Assembly (NCBI GenBank): GCA_011009095.1
Contig: VTPC01091054.1
Span: 191,667-255,666, forward strand
Source: Ignelater luminosus
Lineage: Eukaryota > Arthropoda > Insecta > Coleoptera > Elateridae
DNA length: 64,000 nucleotides
Direction: 5' to 3'
Of the stretch, positions 10,861-23,465 are shown piece after piece. Every line of letters begins with the position of its first letter. The first letter of the stretch is position 1. The notes below the pieces were generated by a model. That model had not been told where the DNA came from and made no database searches. It was given only the letters and a program-made list of their open reading frames with translations. The translations under genes were made by a program, and so were the position numbers.

Positions 10861-13200
10861 CTACCTGAGGTGTAGAGGTGATAGCATGTTTCTATGCTGT
10901 TCTATCTTCCTCTGCCACTTTTCCCTTCCAATTTTGTTTTCCACACAATTTTTGCTGCCCTGTTCTCTCCCATTCTCGGTACCTACGTGTCCAAACCACC
11001 TGAATTGAGTTACTATTTTATCTGTGATGCTCTTTATTTCAAGTCTTCTTATTTCTTCGTTTCTGATTCTATCTTTCATTGTCACTCTTATCTTTTTTAG
11101 TATTTTCATTTCACATGCTTCAATTTTGCTCTCTAGTTTATTTGTTAGTGTCTAGGATTCGCATCCGTACATGTGCATGGGGGTCAAAATTGTATCATAT
11201 ATTGTCTTTGTTCTTTTACTAATTCCTTTTTTGTTGAAGCAGCCGCTGTATAACGCTCTATAAATTTTATTTGTGTTGGCGATTCTGTTGTTTATTTCTC
11301 CATCTAGGGCTCCTCTCGTTTTTTTGAGCTTAGGTATTTTATGGAATTTGTTCTATGTAAAATCTCACCTTCGCACATTATTTCTACTTCTTTGGTTTTT
11401 TGTATGTTACACATAGTAGGGAGATCCTTCTGTAATTGTTGCACTTCATATCTTCCTTTTTATAAATGGGCACAACTATTGCACTTTTCCAGTCCTCTGG
11501 TAATTCTTATGTGTTCCATACCCTTGAAATAATCTTGTGCAAAAATTTCTTTCCCTTTCTTTCTAGATATTTTATCATCTTCCGTCTTATATTATCTATT
11601 TCAGCGGTTTTTCCTATTTTAATTTTATTAATTGCTCTTCCCACCTCTTCCATTTTGTTTTTTTAGATTTTTCCTCTTTCTAAGTTCTTTGTTATTGTTA
11701 CCGGGTTTGTCATTTTGTTTTTCCTTGCATTCTAAGAGTTCTGTGTAATATTCTTACCATCTAGATAATATTTTGCTGTTCCCCAACAGTGTACCTTCAA
11801 CTTTAGTTTTAATACTCTTCAGTGGGTTTTTCTTTTCTTTTCTCAAGTTTCTTAGAGTTCTGTATAGGTGTTTGGAGTTCGCATTTGCGTTTTCTTTCAT
11901 CCTTTTACCAAATTCCTCCCATTTTTTGACTTGGCCTCTCTTACTATGTGTTTGACCTTCTCTCTTTGCGTTTTATATGCCTCATATGCGTATCCATTTG
12001 TGCCAGTCTTCAGGTATATCTTCCATAGGGTTTTTTTCTTTTTGACTTCCTGCTTTATTTGCTGGTTCCACCATGAGGTCTGTTTCTTTTTGTTTGTATT
12101 TTTATTCACTCCTCATACTTCCTCTGCTGTCTGTAACAGGATTTCTTTAAAGGTCTTTCACTTCCATATTTTCCGCATCTTGTTCTTTTAAAGCCAATTT
12201 CCTATCTGTTTCTTTCCGGTATATTCTTCTGATTGCTTTTTCTTGTAACCTATGTGCTTTTATTTGTACAAAGTTTTGTTTTCCCTGTGCCTTTCGTTTC
12301 TTGTTTGGTTTTATCCGCAATTTTTTGTTTGAACTGGGCTTTTACTAAGTAGTGGTCACTTCCGACCTCGTTTCCTCTTTCCACTCTAACATCCATTAGT
12401 TTTTGTTTTTTGTTATTAACATGTCAATAACTGATCTTTCATTTCTGCTCCTTACTTTTAATATTTTATTTAATATTCATGAATATCCTTGTGTTTGTAC
12501 CATGTGTTTCCCACTATTAAGTTGTTTAGAATGCAAAGATCGATGATGTTTTGGCCATTACTGTTTGTAGCGATTTCTCCATGTTTTCCTACAGCTCGAA
12601 TCGTTACCGACTTTTCTGTTAAGGTCTCCTATAATAATAACTGATCCTACCTTTGTATCAAGTTCTTCTTGCACGTCATTCCAAAGATCCTCTATTTCTT
12701 GTCTAATCGTACCTTCATTTGGCCCATATACCGTAAGTACGGAATAAATCTTGTTTGTGTTAACTTTATATTCTATTCTTAAAATTTTTTCTAAAACCAT
12801 TTTTCACTCTTCTATATTACTTGCCTTTTCTCTTCTTATAAGACATGTTATTCCTGCTCTCGCTGATTTTTTTCTACGCCACTGTAAATTAAGATATATA
12901 TTCCACTGATTTCCTTGCGTCCGATTCCCTTCTTCTTAGTTTCTGTTATAGTTAGCAGATTCATATTTGTCTTTTCGAATTCCTCAGCCAGTTCCTCCTT
13001 TTTTCCATTCATTCCTCTGATATTCCATCTGCCTATTTTCCATATACCATTTACGTTTTGCTTTTCCTTTTCCGTTGCTTTAGTCGTCACCTGCGCTTTC
13101 TTCTTTTTCTCTCTGTCTATCAATTTTTTGTTGCTTTTTTATTTGTTAATTCCATTTTTTGTCAGTTGTTTTCCCTCTTGTTCGCAAGCTACGTGATAAG
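10861..13200 (-). mobile_element. RTE/BovB-like LINE (copy B), RT core deleted
   Basis: Reads right to left. The endonuclease starts near 13040 with WKIGRWNIRGMNGKKEELAE and ITETKKKGIGRKE (the E of the catalytic ETK), then YGPNEG, IIIGDLNRKVGND (the GDLN catalytic box, about 12600-12650) and GSDHYLVKAQFKQK near 12330-12370. The linker QTSWWNQQIKQEVKKKKTLWK lies at about 12030-12090. ELPEDWKSAIVVPIYKK and NNYRRISLL start the RT, but by about 11400 the reading has jumped to the post-RT tail: IANTNKIYRALYSG, MYGCES, MKILKKIRVTMKDRIRN and FRWFGHV. The palm with FADD is absent. The linker and tail match copy A. Confidence 0.85.
12558..13123 (-). pseudogene. LINE endonuclease domain (copy B)
   Basis: Two open segments (13123-12848 and 12800-12558) make up most of an AP-endonuclease-like domain. 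NIRGMNGKK, TETKKKG and GDLNRKVG are the Asn, Glu and Asp/Asn metal and catalytic sites of this nuclease family. The two are joined in different frames with a gap of about 50 bp around 12830, so the domain is no longer intact. Confidence 0.75.
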
Positions 13201-13383
13201 GTTTGATACTCGAATGAACTTATCGCCGCGCCACACACCCGTCTCCTTTGCCATCCAACTGTAAACTGGGTAATAGAAAATTGCATTGTTAAATTCTGTA
13301 GACACATTCTACCATCGTCAACAAAAAGTGTAGATTTCTCACACGTTAGTTAATAACACACTTATCCTATTTATTATGGTCTG

Positions 13384-13538
13384 GGGGTACTATCTGTCTC
13401 TTTCTTAATTATTACAATTTTTCATCTTTTATTAATCTCTAGGTTATTTTAATTTATTAATACAGTACTTTAATTGATAGATAAAGATGGGAAATGTGAT
13501 TTAAAATTGATAAGAAAGAGACAGATTGTTGTATCCCC
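13384..13538. mobile_element. Small inverted-repeat element (MITE-like), about 155 bp
   Basis: The left end GGGGGTACTATCTGTCTC continues TTTCTTA (13384-13408). The right end TAAGAAAGAGACAGAT, then tgttgtatcccc (13510-13538), is its reverse complement apart from a 3-nt offset. The interior is also roughly palindromic (TTTTTCATCTTT against AAAGATGGGAAA). There is no coding capacity. I cannot fix the target duplication. Such non-autonomous elements rely on a transposase made elsewhere. Confidence 0.65.
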
Positions 13539-13559
13539 AAGGTGCACATCATCTGTAAA

Positions 13560-16500
13560 GCACTTTTAACCACTTAGCCTACAGACTGTTATAACCTTTA
13601 AAAGTTGTAACTTACACATTTAATGACTGTATCAGCTACTACAAACTTAACAAGAGGTCGTTGATAAGCCAAATACCTCTAGAAAGTCACTAGGATTGCG
13701 TTAAGCATTGCCGAGAAATAAAACTTTTTTTAAAACTTGCAACTTGATGTGTATCGAAAAGTGCACCCAGGAATGTATAATGTGAACGTGATTTATATTT
13801 CGACATAACCTTAAAATCGATAATACGACAGCCGTCTACTGCCCAAGAATTTGGTTGGCGTTCATTATTAGATAGCGTTACGTTTTTGAAAAGTAATTTA
13901 CTGCTCCTTTTATCCTTATTGGGCTTTTCTTATAAATTGCCCTTTCCATCGAGTTTTTATTTTGTAAAAAGATTTAACGAAACATTTTCTAGTACTTCTA
14001 TCACTTCGAGAAAATATTTTCTGGTATATTTTAAGTACCTATTGTTGTTAAATCAAAAGTTGTTTATTTTTTTACATTTTCAAAGTTTATATTGATTCAT
14101 TATTTTATTTTACCATATGGACCACGAGTCATACTAAATATATTGGAAGGTTACATAAATCCTCTTCACTATTTTAAACTTTCGAACGTTCTTAATTATG
14201 TCCCAAAAGCTTCCAGAAGCAGATGTCATAGCCAAACCGCCAAAAAAAATCAGTTAAAGCAATCTATAGTTTTGTACACATAAAACTAAGTGCCTTGACA
14301 CCGACCTCTTAATCTTAAAGTTGCCTTTTCAATCAGTGCACAATAAACTGCAAAGGAGAGCATTTCGACGACAGTCGGATCTCATTGTTTTACAGCATTT
14401 CCTCGACACTGGTTCCCACTCAAACATTTTCTTTCTCCAACCTTATCCAGAAGGATCAGTACAGGTTGCTACACTACCCTACAAGGTGCCGGCCTGTTAG
14501 ACGATGTTAGGGGCGAGAATTGCATCAGTCTCTTCTTGGTTGCGATAGTCTTTTCAAACATTCGTCAATGATGTGCCTTCTATCTTTGGATCGTATATCG
14601 GAGTTGCAAACTATTCGAGACTTTTCATCATTTTCTTAGAGAGTGAGAAAGAGATATTTCAAGAAAAACTCACGTAACTTTTGAGTAAGATATTCACGTT
14701 TTTAACGCTCTTTTTGCCAATAAAATTTAACTAAGTAAGACAGCGTTTATTAACTATTCCAACTGCATTCAAAACAAGGAAGCATGAGACGCAAAGCACA
14801 ACGGCATGTCCGTCGTGCTTTACCATGCCTTTGTCATGCAAGATCAAGAAGAGAAAACAACTTTATTACACTTTTTGGTGACTATTTTTGCAACTAAGAC
14901 TTTTAATAGAAAGTACTTTGCTAGGTATTCAAAACAATGCACTTTTGTTCTGCAGATTCTTTAGTCACAAGAGATTTTCGTTTTGAAAAACATCATGTGA
15001 TGTATTCTTCAAGTCATCAGCTCAAAAGAGATCCTACACTAAATCTACTTGTTGAACAGTGGTAATGAGTATTTGTTTGGAAACGCTAAACATTAAAGTT
15101 CTTAATATTGCTAGGTTTACAGTTTGTCTGAAAGAGCTCTTTTTTGCCTGAAAAAATCTTCCATTTATGAACACTCAAGGTAAGCATTTTTGATTTTCAT
15201 ACCTTAGCAACTGAATTAGATGTAGTCTTTTCTTTCTTTTGCAACACTGACTAATCTTGAAAATAAGAAGTGGGTTTTTTTGTAATATCTCTAACTATTA
15301 ACAAATATTTTTGTTCCTATTTCTTTAGAGGCTTCCATTTGTAATATACCTTTCCTACCTATAATTTTCCAACGAAACACTGAATGGTCTTAAACGATTC
15401 TCAGCTCTGTTGAACGATTCAAAGACAGATAAATAAATGTGCGGAAATATTTTTGACTGATGACATGGACCACCAGATGTTTTATACATTTTTCTAAAGT
15501 TAACATTTGTTTTATCTAGGAAAATACACATGACCATACTGTAGCTAAAACAGTCTTACTGATTATTGTTTCCTTTTTTCCCCTAGAATTTAGCATAATT
15601 CGACACCCCAGAGGCTAAAATTGACAGAAATATAAGACACTTGGAACAATTAGTTTTGGTTTTCAATCCCAAAGGTTAAAGCTTTCTGCTCCGCGATTCA
15701 AACCGTTTTAAGTGGCTTATCATTTTATTCATTTAGCAGCAGTTTTTTTCTCGGAATATAGACCGTACTGCTCTCGCTAATTAAATGCACCACGCAACGT
15801 CCTGCGTACCACACAAAGGCACTTTAAGAAGTTTTGTCATCGACGCCAAACACCCTGATTAATAGATTCTTCTAAATCTCGAGTAGCATGAAGTAATTAG
15901 TAGTTTTTAACTAATACGTTTTTTGTTATTTAGTGTCTTCGAGTGTTTAGAGTATATTTCCAACGTTTTTCTCTAGATGTTCAGCCTTTTCTTCAGAATC
16001 TTCAAACATTAAATAGCTTTTCGATTTGCAGCTTTATAATTGTGTAGATTCTAGACGTGCTTTTTGTAAAATCAGCATAGCGTGTTAAGAGATCTTAAGA
16101 ATTAAGTTTCCCTATACATGAAATTTTGTGTAAAACCCTTAAAACCCATTTTGTTAAATTTATTTCAACGAATGTTTTTAAACACACCTTTGCATTCATA
16201 GAATCTTTTCGTACTTCTATGGCTTAAGAGAAGGACGTTAGATTTCTGCTGATTTCCGAGCAAACCCTCGTTAAGGGTTCTTTTTAATGTGAAGATTGTC
16301 GAAGCAAGATTAAGTTCCTTGTAGAAAGGTGGCCAGCTTCCTCTTTAGTGTATACCAAGTGGAATCGTGCAAAGCTTGCTGTGCAGTTTAACTGATTGTA
16401 CTTGGTCAAATTGTTAGAAAATTACATCTTATCTCGAGTATCTGCATTTCCGATAAAACCGTTGTAAAAAAACACCTCGCTATTGAACAACCCACGAAAA

Positions 16501-18900
16501 GGTTGGAAGGCGGGCAGAAGACAAAGTCTAAATATTAAATATCATTTTCGCGAGCTGTTAAGACGCTGATAAATTTTTGAAGGAAGGCCTTTAAAGAAAA
16601 TACGCCATTATTCATTTGCCTTTAGTTTCGAGAATACTTTCCCTCGTGTAGACAACGGGTTCTGATAGTGTCGCTCCAAGTGCCGCACCAGTAGTTTGTA
16701 TATTAAGAGATAAAGAGAGATCTTGCGCCCTATATTTTTAAATATTGGTGAAAAGTGTTATAATTAAATGTTAATCATTTCTTGAACGGATTACCTAGCG
16801 CTACTAGATACGTAAGTCAAACATTGAATGTATATTAACGATCATGTGAAATAAGTCTACCTAGCACATATTCAAATAGTTGGAAGGGATTTTGAAGTTT
16901 ATACAAACTAAATTAAATTCGTCGAGTTTTGCGAGTTGCTAAGTACAAATTCTAAATTGACAAAATTTCTGCCAAGCCTGTCTCGTTTGTTAGTCTAATT
17001 TTTATTAAAGCTATTACTAAAAGAGTTCTAGTATACAGAACGTTCCACGTGAGCTTCATAATAAGCAAAAGTATCGATCTTGTAAGTATATCAGGTTTAT
17101 TTCCCTGCCTTTCTTGTAAGTTTAAGACGATTACTGGCTAATATTGTTAAACCCCTCGAGCTGGCTAGAGGCAGGCTAGTTTTTTGTTGATGGTAAGTTA
17201 TCCCCCAGGATTACAGAATCCTGCTTTTCCTGTAACAAGCGCCACTAGCAATCTAAATATTTTTTGCAGTAGTTTCAAAATAATAATTTGGTTCAGAAAG
17301 CTTGTGTTTTCTTCTTGATAACACAATTAAGGCCTCATTGTATTCCCTGCAAAGATAGTCCACTGAACTTTTCTAAGTCTCCATTAAGGTAAGATGTCTC
17401 AAACTAGTCTCGTTTTGAATAATCTTCTCTTGAAACCAACTACCTTGTAAAGAATCTTATGCAGTAGACATTTAAGTAATTGATAGGTAATTGCACTTTT
17501 AGTACTAATAAAATCGTCCTCTTACAAGATTGCAGCTCAATAAGATTTATATCCATTAATACAAATTAACATTAACATCAATCAGTACCTAAAATGTATT
17601 TCATATTAATATACTAGAATATTACTACGTTATATGAAAGTTCTTGGTAGAACATGTATGTAGTATGTAAATGTTCAATTTGAGGATGCCTACGTCGCAT
17701 TCACAGTTAATTTATTGTAGATTGAAATTGCGATTTGGCGTTAGCGTGAGATATGAAAACATGAACCGATAACAAGCTGTTCATAATTGACCAGTGCCCT
17801 ACACTATGTTTTGGATTACTGCCAAGATTACTAAAGTTTAAATCAATTACTACTAGTAGACATTTTAGGGAAAAGCTAGAACTACAACCTTAAAAGGAAA
17901 TGTTTATATATTAGAGGAAACAAAACTTACTAATAGGTTCACAAAAATTTAATTAATGAATTAAATAGAAGTAAGAGTAAAAATTAAATTACATTTAGAA
18001 AAAAATGACAAAAACTGAGAAGTTATTCTAAAAAACAATCTTATAAAACTAAAATAGTGAAATAATATTTCAAGATAAAATTTGAAATAACTCAGGCGCG
18101 TTGCTGTCTCAAATTTCTTAAGGCTATATTGTAACTAGCTAAATTCAAACAGGATTCGTTTTGCTCATATTCAAATAAAATAAAAGTTTTCCGTCTTCTT
18201 TTCTGTATATTGAGATAAACGCAAGATTTAAAAAGGTAAGACACAAATATACGTAAATACAGATATAACAATTGTAAAAAGAAACAAGCAACAAACAAAT
18301 TAACTGTAAAGTAAATAAACAACAATAAGCAACACTAAACAAAAATTATAGCTAACCTGCTAGTGTAGATAAAGAATGTAAATAAAATAAGCCTCACTAT
18401 TTATGCTCTACAATAATTAATTTTATTTAATTTAACTAAACGTCTAGGCTAATTACACTATGGCGAAGGCTGCAGTCAATTCTCATAGGCTGATAGTCAG
18501 ATATCTGAGCGCCTGAAGAAAGTGAGGGAGCTTCTAAAAAGCTTCTGATCCCTTAAGCGCAACAACTAGCAACTGTAGTCTAAAATCTAAAACAAAAACG
18601 TTTATACGTGCAAAATAGGTAATAGGTAAGTAGAACCTAGTAGAAACACAATTAAATAATGCTAACCTGAGAATTCTAGGGCGGCCCTATTGTGGATAAG
18701 AGGCAATAATTAAAATATTAGGTAAAGCTTCTACTTCACAGCAGTGGATTCTCTCACCAAACTCCCTATCACATTTGAAATATTTATTTTACAGCATTGT
18801 CGATAAAACCAAAAAATATTCTACTAAAAAATTGATTTGTGCAAGAACTGAATATTTTATTTGTTAATAGTAATAGATAAACAAAGTTTTGTCGTCGTTT
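13560..18900. other. Long AT-rich stretch without recognised genes
   Basis: I see no domain motif on either strand. The open stretches here (13886-14095 +, 14092-14283 +, 15355-15537 -, 18092-18342 -) are short, hydrophobic from T-richness and lack family signatures. No tandem or inverted repeats of note were seen by eye. It could be intronic or intergenic DNA. Confidence 0.6.
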
Positions 18901-19007
18901 ATTTAAGGAAAGAAAATTTTTGAGAAAGTCAACACGAAAAGTTGACCATAAAATAGTAAGAATGAAAAAGGATCCTATCCGATTTCCATAAGAGACTGGG
19001 CCACGAA

Positions 19008-19164
19008 TGAGATGGGACTTGACCTATGATGACCGGTTTGATAGTACCAGTACCTCAGGTATCAGCGGCTGCTTTCTGTGTTTTTTTATGGTTCACTTGT
19101 ATCTTCGAAACGGATAGTCCAATCGAGATGGGACTTTCATTATCATAAGTAGTTTGATAGTAAT
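19008..19164. repeat. Imperfect direct repeat, about 118-bp spacing
   Basis: GAGATGGGACTT followed some 20 nt later by TTTGATAGTA occurs at 19008-19045 and again at 19126-19164. Both are followed by similar AT-rich sequence. It probably belongs to the decayed element that continues to the right. Confidence 0.35.
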
Positions 19165-19799
19165 GTCATAATACTTAAAGAAAAACAAGACACAATCTCA
19201 AGCAAGCAAGCAAATCATTATTCAAATCATCAGTCTTACTCTTAGGTCATAACTGTAAGGTAAATTGGGTTCTGAGATACAATTTTGAAGCAGGCGATGT
19301 TTGCTTTGAGTTTTGTCGTGATAGAGCGCGAGCACGAAGTCTTGTAGTCATCAAGGGCATAATAGTTGTGCTATGCTATGCTCCTGGTTGAGTCTTCCAA
19401 GATATCACAACGTGGCTCAGTGGCGTTTTCTCGTTGTTGGTGCGAAAACGCACCGGTTGTGTTGCGTTGGTGGTATTGTAGATGATATGTTGTGGTGTGA
19501 TCTGCGTTTGTGGGTGGATTCGTAGAAAAATAATGTTTTAGCATTTGCCTTTACCACTAAGAAAAATCATGGTAAAACCTTAGTGAGGATAGAGCTCCCA
19601 AATGCGATAGTAGCGCGAATCGTTAACTACGTTGCTTGGTAGTCTCGCGAAAGAGAGCGAATGAGCTCTTTATCTGTGTACAAAAGTGCTGTCAAAAGGA
19701 TAACATGACCGTTACACAGCGTCATAAATTGAAAGCTGCCGCGGCGGAGGGCTCGTAGTGGATCTACTAGGAATGCAGTCTGATGATTGGAGAGAACTG

Positions 19800-20150
19800 G
19801 GTGTCTAGGAACTCATGGAGTTTATTTGTCAATTTGCCTTTGAAAACCTTACTTTTCATGCTAAGGAGGGAGATGAGCTTGTAACAAGCTAGACTGGTCT
19901 GTGATGTATCAGATTTTGTGAATCACGACAACTGTTATCTTTATCCAAGCGCTGGGGAGGTATCCGCAACGAAGATAGTTAAAACTGAAAGTAAGGAGAG
20001 CGATAGCGTCAGATGGTAGGTAGAGGGGTGTTTTTCTGATAAGGGAATCGTTTCCCAAAGCGAGGTTTTTGAGGATTGGACTTATGATGCCCAAGAAGTC
20101 AGCGGTTCCAGATGGAGAACGTGGAAGCAAAGATCGATGTGTGGATTCAG
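19800..20150 (-). pseudogene. LINE reverse transcriptase N-terminal fragment
   Basis: The minus strand reads ADFLGIISPILKNLALGND, FSFNYLRCGYLPSAWIKI and TVVVIHKI (20130-19909). It then continues in another frame ACYKLISLLSMKSKVFKGKL and LHEFLDTQFSP (about 19890-19800). This is the start of a LINE RT: the GYxPxxW...VVxIxK motif, then (F)RPISL...LK..E. Stops and a frameshift separate the halves. The clade is unclear, and the downstream RT is too decayed to follow with confidence below 19.8 kb. Confidence 0.6.
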
Positions 20151-20289
20151 GTGAAAGTTAGAGTTGACGTTGCAAAGTGCTTGAAAGTCAAATAAGAAGT
20201 TATATGGTTGTTGGTCGGCTCATTTCGGTGGCATCGGCAAAGGCTTGCTTTCGTCTTGTTATTAGCTAGCACGTATTCGTCGTGTGAGA

Positions 20290-20880
20290 TAAAATTTTTG
20301 GAAAGCAACAGAATCTGGTGCCTTGGCTAAAACAAACGGCAAGAAAACACGCAGACGATTGCTGGTGAGGTATCTAAGGACCTTTCTTGCACTACTACTA
20401 ACACAATAACAAAAACCAACATAACTTTCAAAGATTCATTTTCTTCTGTATGATATATAAAGATATAAAGATAAGTACCGTCTAGGATTAAGGGAATACC
20501 TTCGTATAGAACATTCTACAGTTTGTAACAGAAATCGGGTTACGAATAGTCATTTTGCGTTGTATGTAAAAGTATTTTAGATGTTTTAGTACAAGATGCT
20601 CGATTAGAAGGTTGCGCTACTCTAATAACCGTTTTGTTAACTTTTGCCAGATTGAGATACTTTTGTGATACACCCAATCTCAACTTAGTCAGGAATATAG
20701 CAAGAGCATTTCTGTCAGATCCATTACTTAAATAACGCAAGTAATTGTCTATTTCTCTAAAGAAATAACAGAGCTGGTAGCCTAGCAAGTCCTCCAATCT
20801 AACAGCTTTTTGATACCATACTTTGTATTTGAAAAAACTTGGGAGCTAAAAATCGTCTATACAACTGCAGTTTGTTACAA
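20290..20880 (-). pseudogene. DDE_Tnp_4-type (Harbinger-like) transposase remnant
   Basis: The minus strand reads LAIFLTKLRLGVSQKYL (about 20640-20690), the helix-turn-helix part of DDE_Tnp_4 transposases (LxxFLxKLRxGxSxxxL). It continues NKTVIRVAQPSNRA and LLHTTQ. Further on PLILDGTYLYI at about 20495-20465 has the first catalytic Asp in the family's DGTY context. The remaining catalytic acidic residues are not recognisable, and the stretch has shifts. The superfamily call rests on these two motifs. Confidence 0.55.
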
Positions 20881-21034
20881 CAACAATTCTGTGTTTCAAT
20901 GTCCAGTACAGAAAACGCAACCTTTTATCACTTAAGTACAATATATTGGTGAAGCAGTCATACCACTAGTGTAAATCTAATTTCTGATTGTACCAAAACT
21001 TGCTTGCGACATCAGGGACTTTTTGTTGCACTGA

Positions 21035-22225
21035 TTCACAAACCCTCGCTTACACATCAATCAAATTTGCCTAATACCAGCTTTTGTTATACAGGATGTG
21101 AACACTAGTATTTCCGAGTTTGCCATCGCCTCTTTCATAAAGATATTTGTGTTTATAGCCCTTTACAGAACCGGACATGGATTATATACATTTGCCATTC
21201 TGCAAACTGTTGTTTACACATAGAAAGAATTTGTGTATCAACCCTTTTTAAATATCGTTATGGAAGACGTGGATCTCTGGTGTAGTGCGATTACTTCCTC
21301 TTTGTTGGAGAAAGTATTTGCTTTTGTGCCCCTTTACAAAACTGGACGTGAACGAAAGATGAGATGTATCCCATTCAAGGCTAAAGGCGAACGCAGTATG
21401 AGATACTGTTGTGTACATTATTCTTCATGTATGAGAGAATTGACGAGTGATAACATCTTTACAAATCTCGTTATGGAAGACGTGGATCTTTCGCTTAGTG
21501 CGTTAACTTCGACGTTGTTGGAGAAGGTATTTGCGTCTGTGTCCCATTGCAAGACCGAAAGCGAACGAAGTATGAGATACTGTTGTGTACATTATTGTTT
21601 ATGTATGAAAGAATTTCGAGCTATAACACCTTCATAAATCCTGTTATGGGAGACGTGGATCTTTCGTTTAGTGCGTTAACTTCGACCTTGTTGGGGAAAG
21701 TATTTGCGTCTGTATCCCTTTACAAAACTAGACATGAACAAAAATAAGATATTGTTGTATGCATGAGTGTTTGCATATTGAAGGAATTTGTCTGATAACA
21801 TCTTCACAAATGTCGCTGTAGAGGACGTGGATCTCTGGTTTAGTGCGTTAACTTTGACCTCATTGGAGAAGGCATTTGCGTCTATGTCCCTTTACAAAAT
21901 TAGACGTGAACGAAAAATGAGATACTGTTGTATGCATTATTGTTTGCATATTGAAGGAATTTGCCTAATAACACTGGCACAAATGTCGTTATGGAGGACG
22001 TGGATCTCTGGTTTAGTTCGCTAAGTTCGACCTCCTTGGAGAAGGTACTTGCGTCTGTGTCCCTTAGCAAAACTATACGTGAACAAAAGATGAAATACTG
22101 CTATATGCATTATTGTTTACATATTGAAGGAATGTGCCTGATAACACCTTCACAAATGTCATTAAAGAGGACGTGGATTTCTGATTTAGTACGTTAACTT
22201 CGACCTCCTTGAAGAATGTGCGCTT
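21035..22225. repeat. Tandem array, 172-173-bp unit
   Basis: The landmark GTGGAT (in gaCGTGGATcT) occurs at 21269, 21482, 21655, 21827, 22000 and 22172. Spacings are 213, 173, 172, 173 and 172 bp. A more diverged unit is recognisable upstream from about 21035. The 213-bp spacing comes from a 40-bp internal duplication: a segment ending GAACGAAAGATGAG is repeated as GGCGAACGCAGTATGAG. Each unit can be read as a stretch of some 55 codons (VMEDVDLWFSALTSTLLEKV then FASVSLYK). Because the period is not a multiple of three, the frame changes from unit to unit. I therefore treat it as satellite-like DNA, possibly seeded by a coding fragment. Confidence 0.85.
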
Positions 22226-22229
22226 TTCA

Positions 22230-23300
22230 CAGCGTGATCACAAATACTAATACGTGTGTTAAAAAAAAGTTTAATATAGACGTATCTGTCAAAATGAAAA
22301 GTTAAACCAAACAGAATCTATTTGCGTGTCTTGTGTAGATCTAGATCGTATGACTATGTATATTAGTTACATTTAACTCAATTACTAATAGAGTCAAACT
22401 TTAGGCCCTAGAAAATGTAGCGGTCGCACGTGTCCCCAAACGAAACCTACACTAGCTGAAAGGGCATAATTATACTTGCGTACAATCTAGCACAAGCACA
22501 AGCACACGAGAGACAACAACTTGAAAAGAACGCAGCCCAAATCTGAGCGAGCATCCTTTGAAGATCTAAACATTCAAATCTTTTTCAATTTTTAAAATTC
22601 TTATGTTAAATTTTAAATTTGTTACACCCTGTACAGTCGTAGAAGCTTGACATTTAATGTGTTTGTTATTTAAGTTAACCTCGTAAGAAGTTTGTTATGA
22701 CAAAAGCAAATATGCCAGCCTTATAAATCTGATAGAATTAAGAATGTATTGAGCAAAGTAACGTAATCAATTATATATTTAAGAACCTGACACACTTGAT
22801 CAAGTATTTCTTAAACACAAAACTGAAAGATAAATGTTCTCTTGCATAATTTAGATTTACTTACAAAAGTAAGGAAAGAATAGTGACTTAAATGACATCT
22901 GCTTTTGGGTTTTTACAGTGACAGAAACAAATTGATAGTCGCTATCACACCATATTAAGGAAGCTTTCCTTAGGTTGTTTATCATTCTATTTACTACTTT
23001 CCACTGCTTGTATTTTAATACTTTTAGGTGTTGAAAGCTATACATTATCGTTTTTCATTTATTATTTAATCTGTTAAAATAAATTTAATTTTGAGAATTG
23101 TGTTTTTTCTTTTTAATTACCTACGATCAAAAATAATCCCCATTTTCCTCTGGAAAATAGTACAGTGCGTAAACCCCCATTTCAACAGTAATTTAAAAAG
23201 GCATATGCCGGAATGTCAGGAAACTTCAAGGACTATATTTGTAATGCGGTAGAATGCTGCAGGAAACTGTGACAAATTGTGCGAAAATGTAGATTGAAGG
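22230..23300. other. AT-rich stretch without recognised genes
   Basis: No motif found. A CA-rich tract (gcacaagcacaagcacacgag near 22492) is the only local oddity. Confidence 0.5.
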
Positions 23301-23314
23301 CGAATTGAGGTAGC

Positions 23315-23465
23315 GACAAAGAAGTCGGATACGCAGATGATATATACGGAAAGGTTTTATAACGAAATTGAATTACCTGCAACCGTGCCTGGAGCACATT
23401 TGGAATAGAAGCTCAAAAATCAGGATAACAATATGACGAAATTCTTATATATACTAAAATATCCT
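23315..23465 (+). pseudogene. Possible LINE RT scrap with YADD box
   Basis: GTCGGATACGCAGATGATAT reads VGYADDI, and about 25 codons later come AWSTFGIEAQKSG. This resembles the YADD active site and the following helix (GYADDI...F..LE.EA.K.GL) of RTE-like LINEs. Two stops lie between. It is too short to place in a family. Confidence 0.4.

Noticed and set aside
11868-13264. Hydrophobic membrane proteins on the + strand (11868-12191, 12915-13196 and others)
   Set aside because: They are antisense shadows of the Lys-rich LINE on the minus strand; AAA/AAG codons read as Phe/Leu on the other strand.
21233-22197. A repeat-containing protein encoded by the tandem array
   Set aside because: The unit of 172-173 bp is not a multiple of three, so the frame changes every unit and stops intervene; splicing every unit is not supported by donor or acceptor sites.
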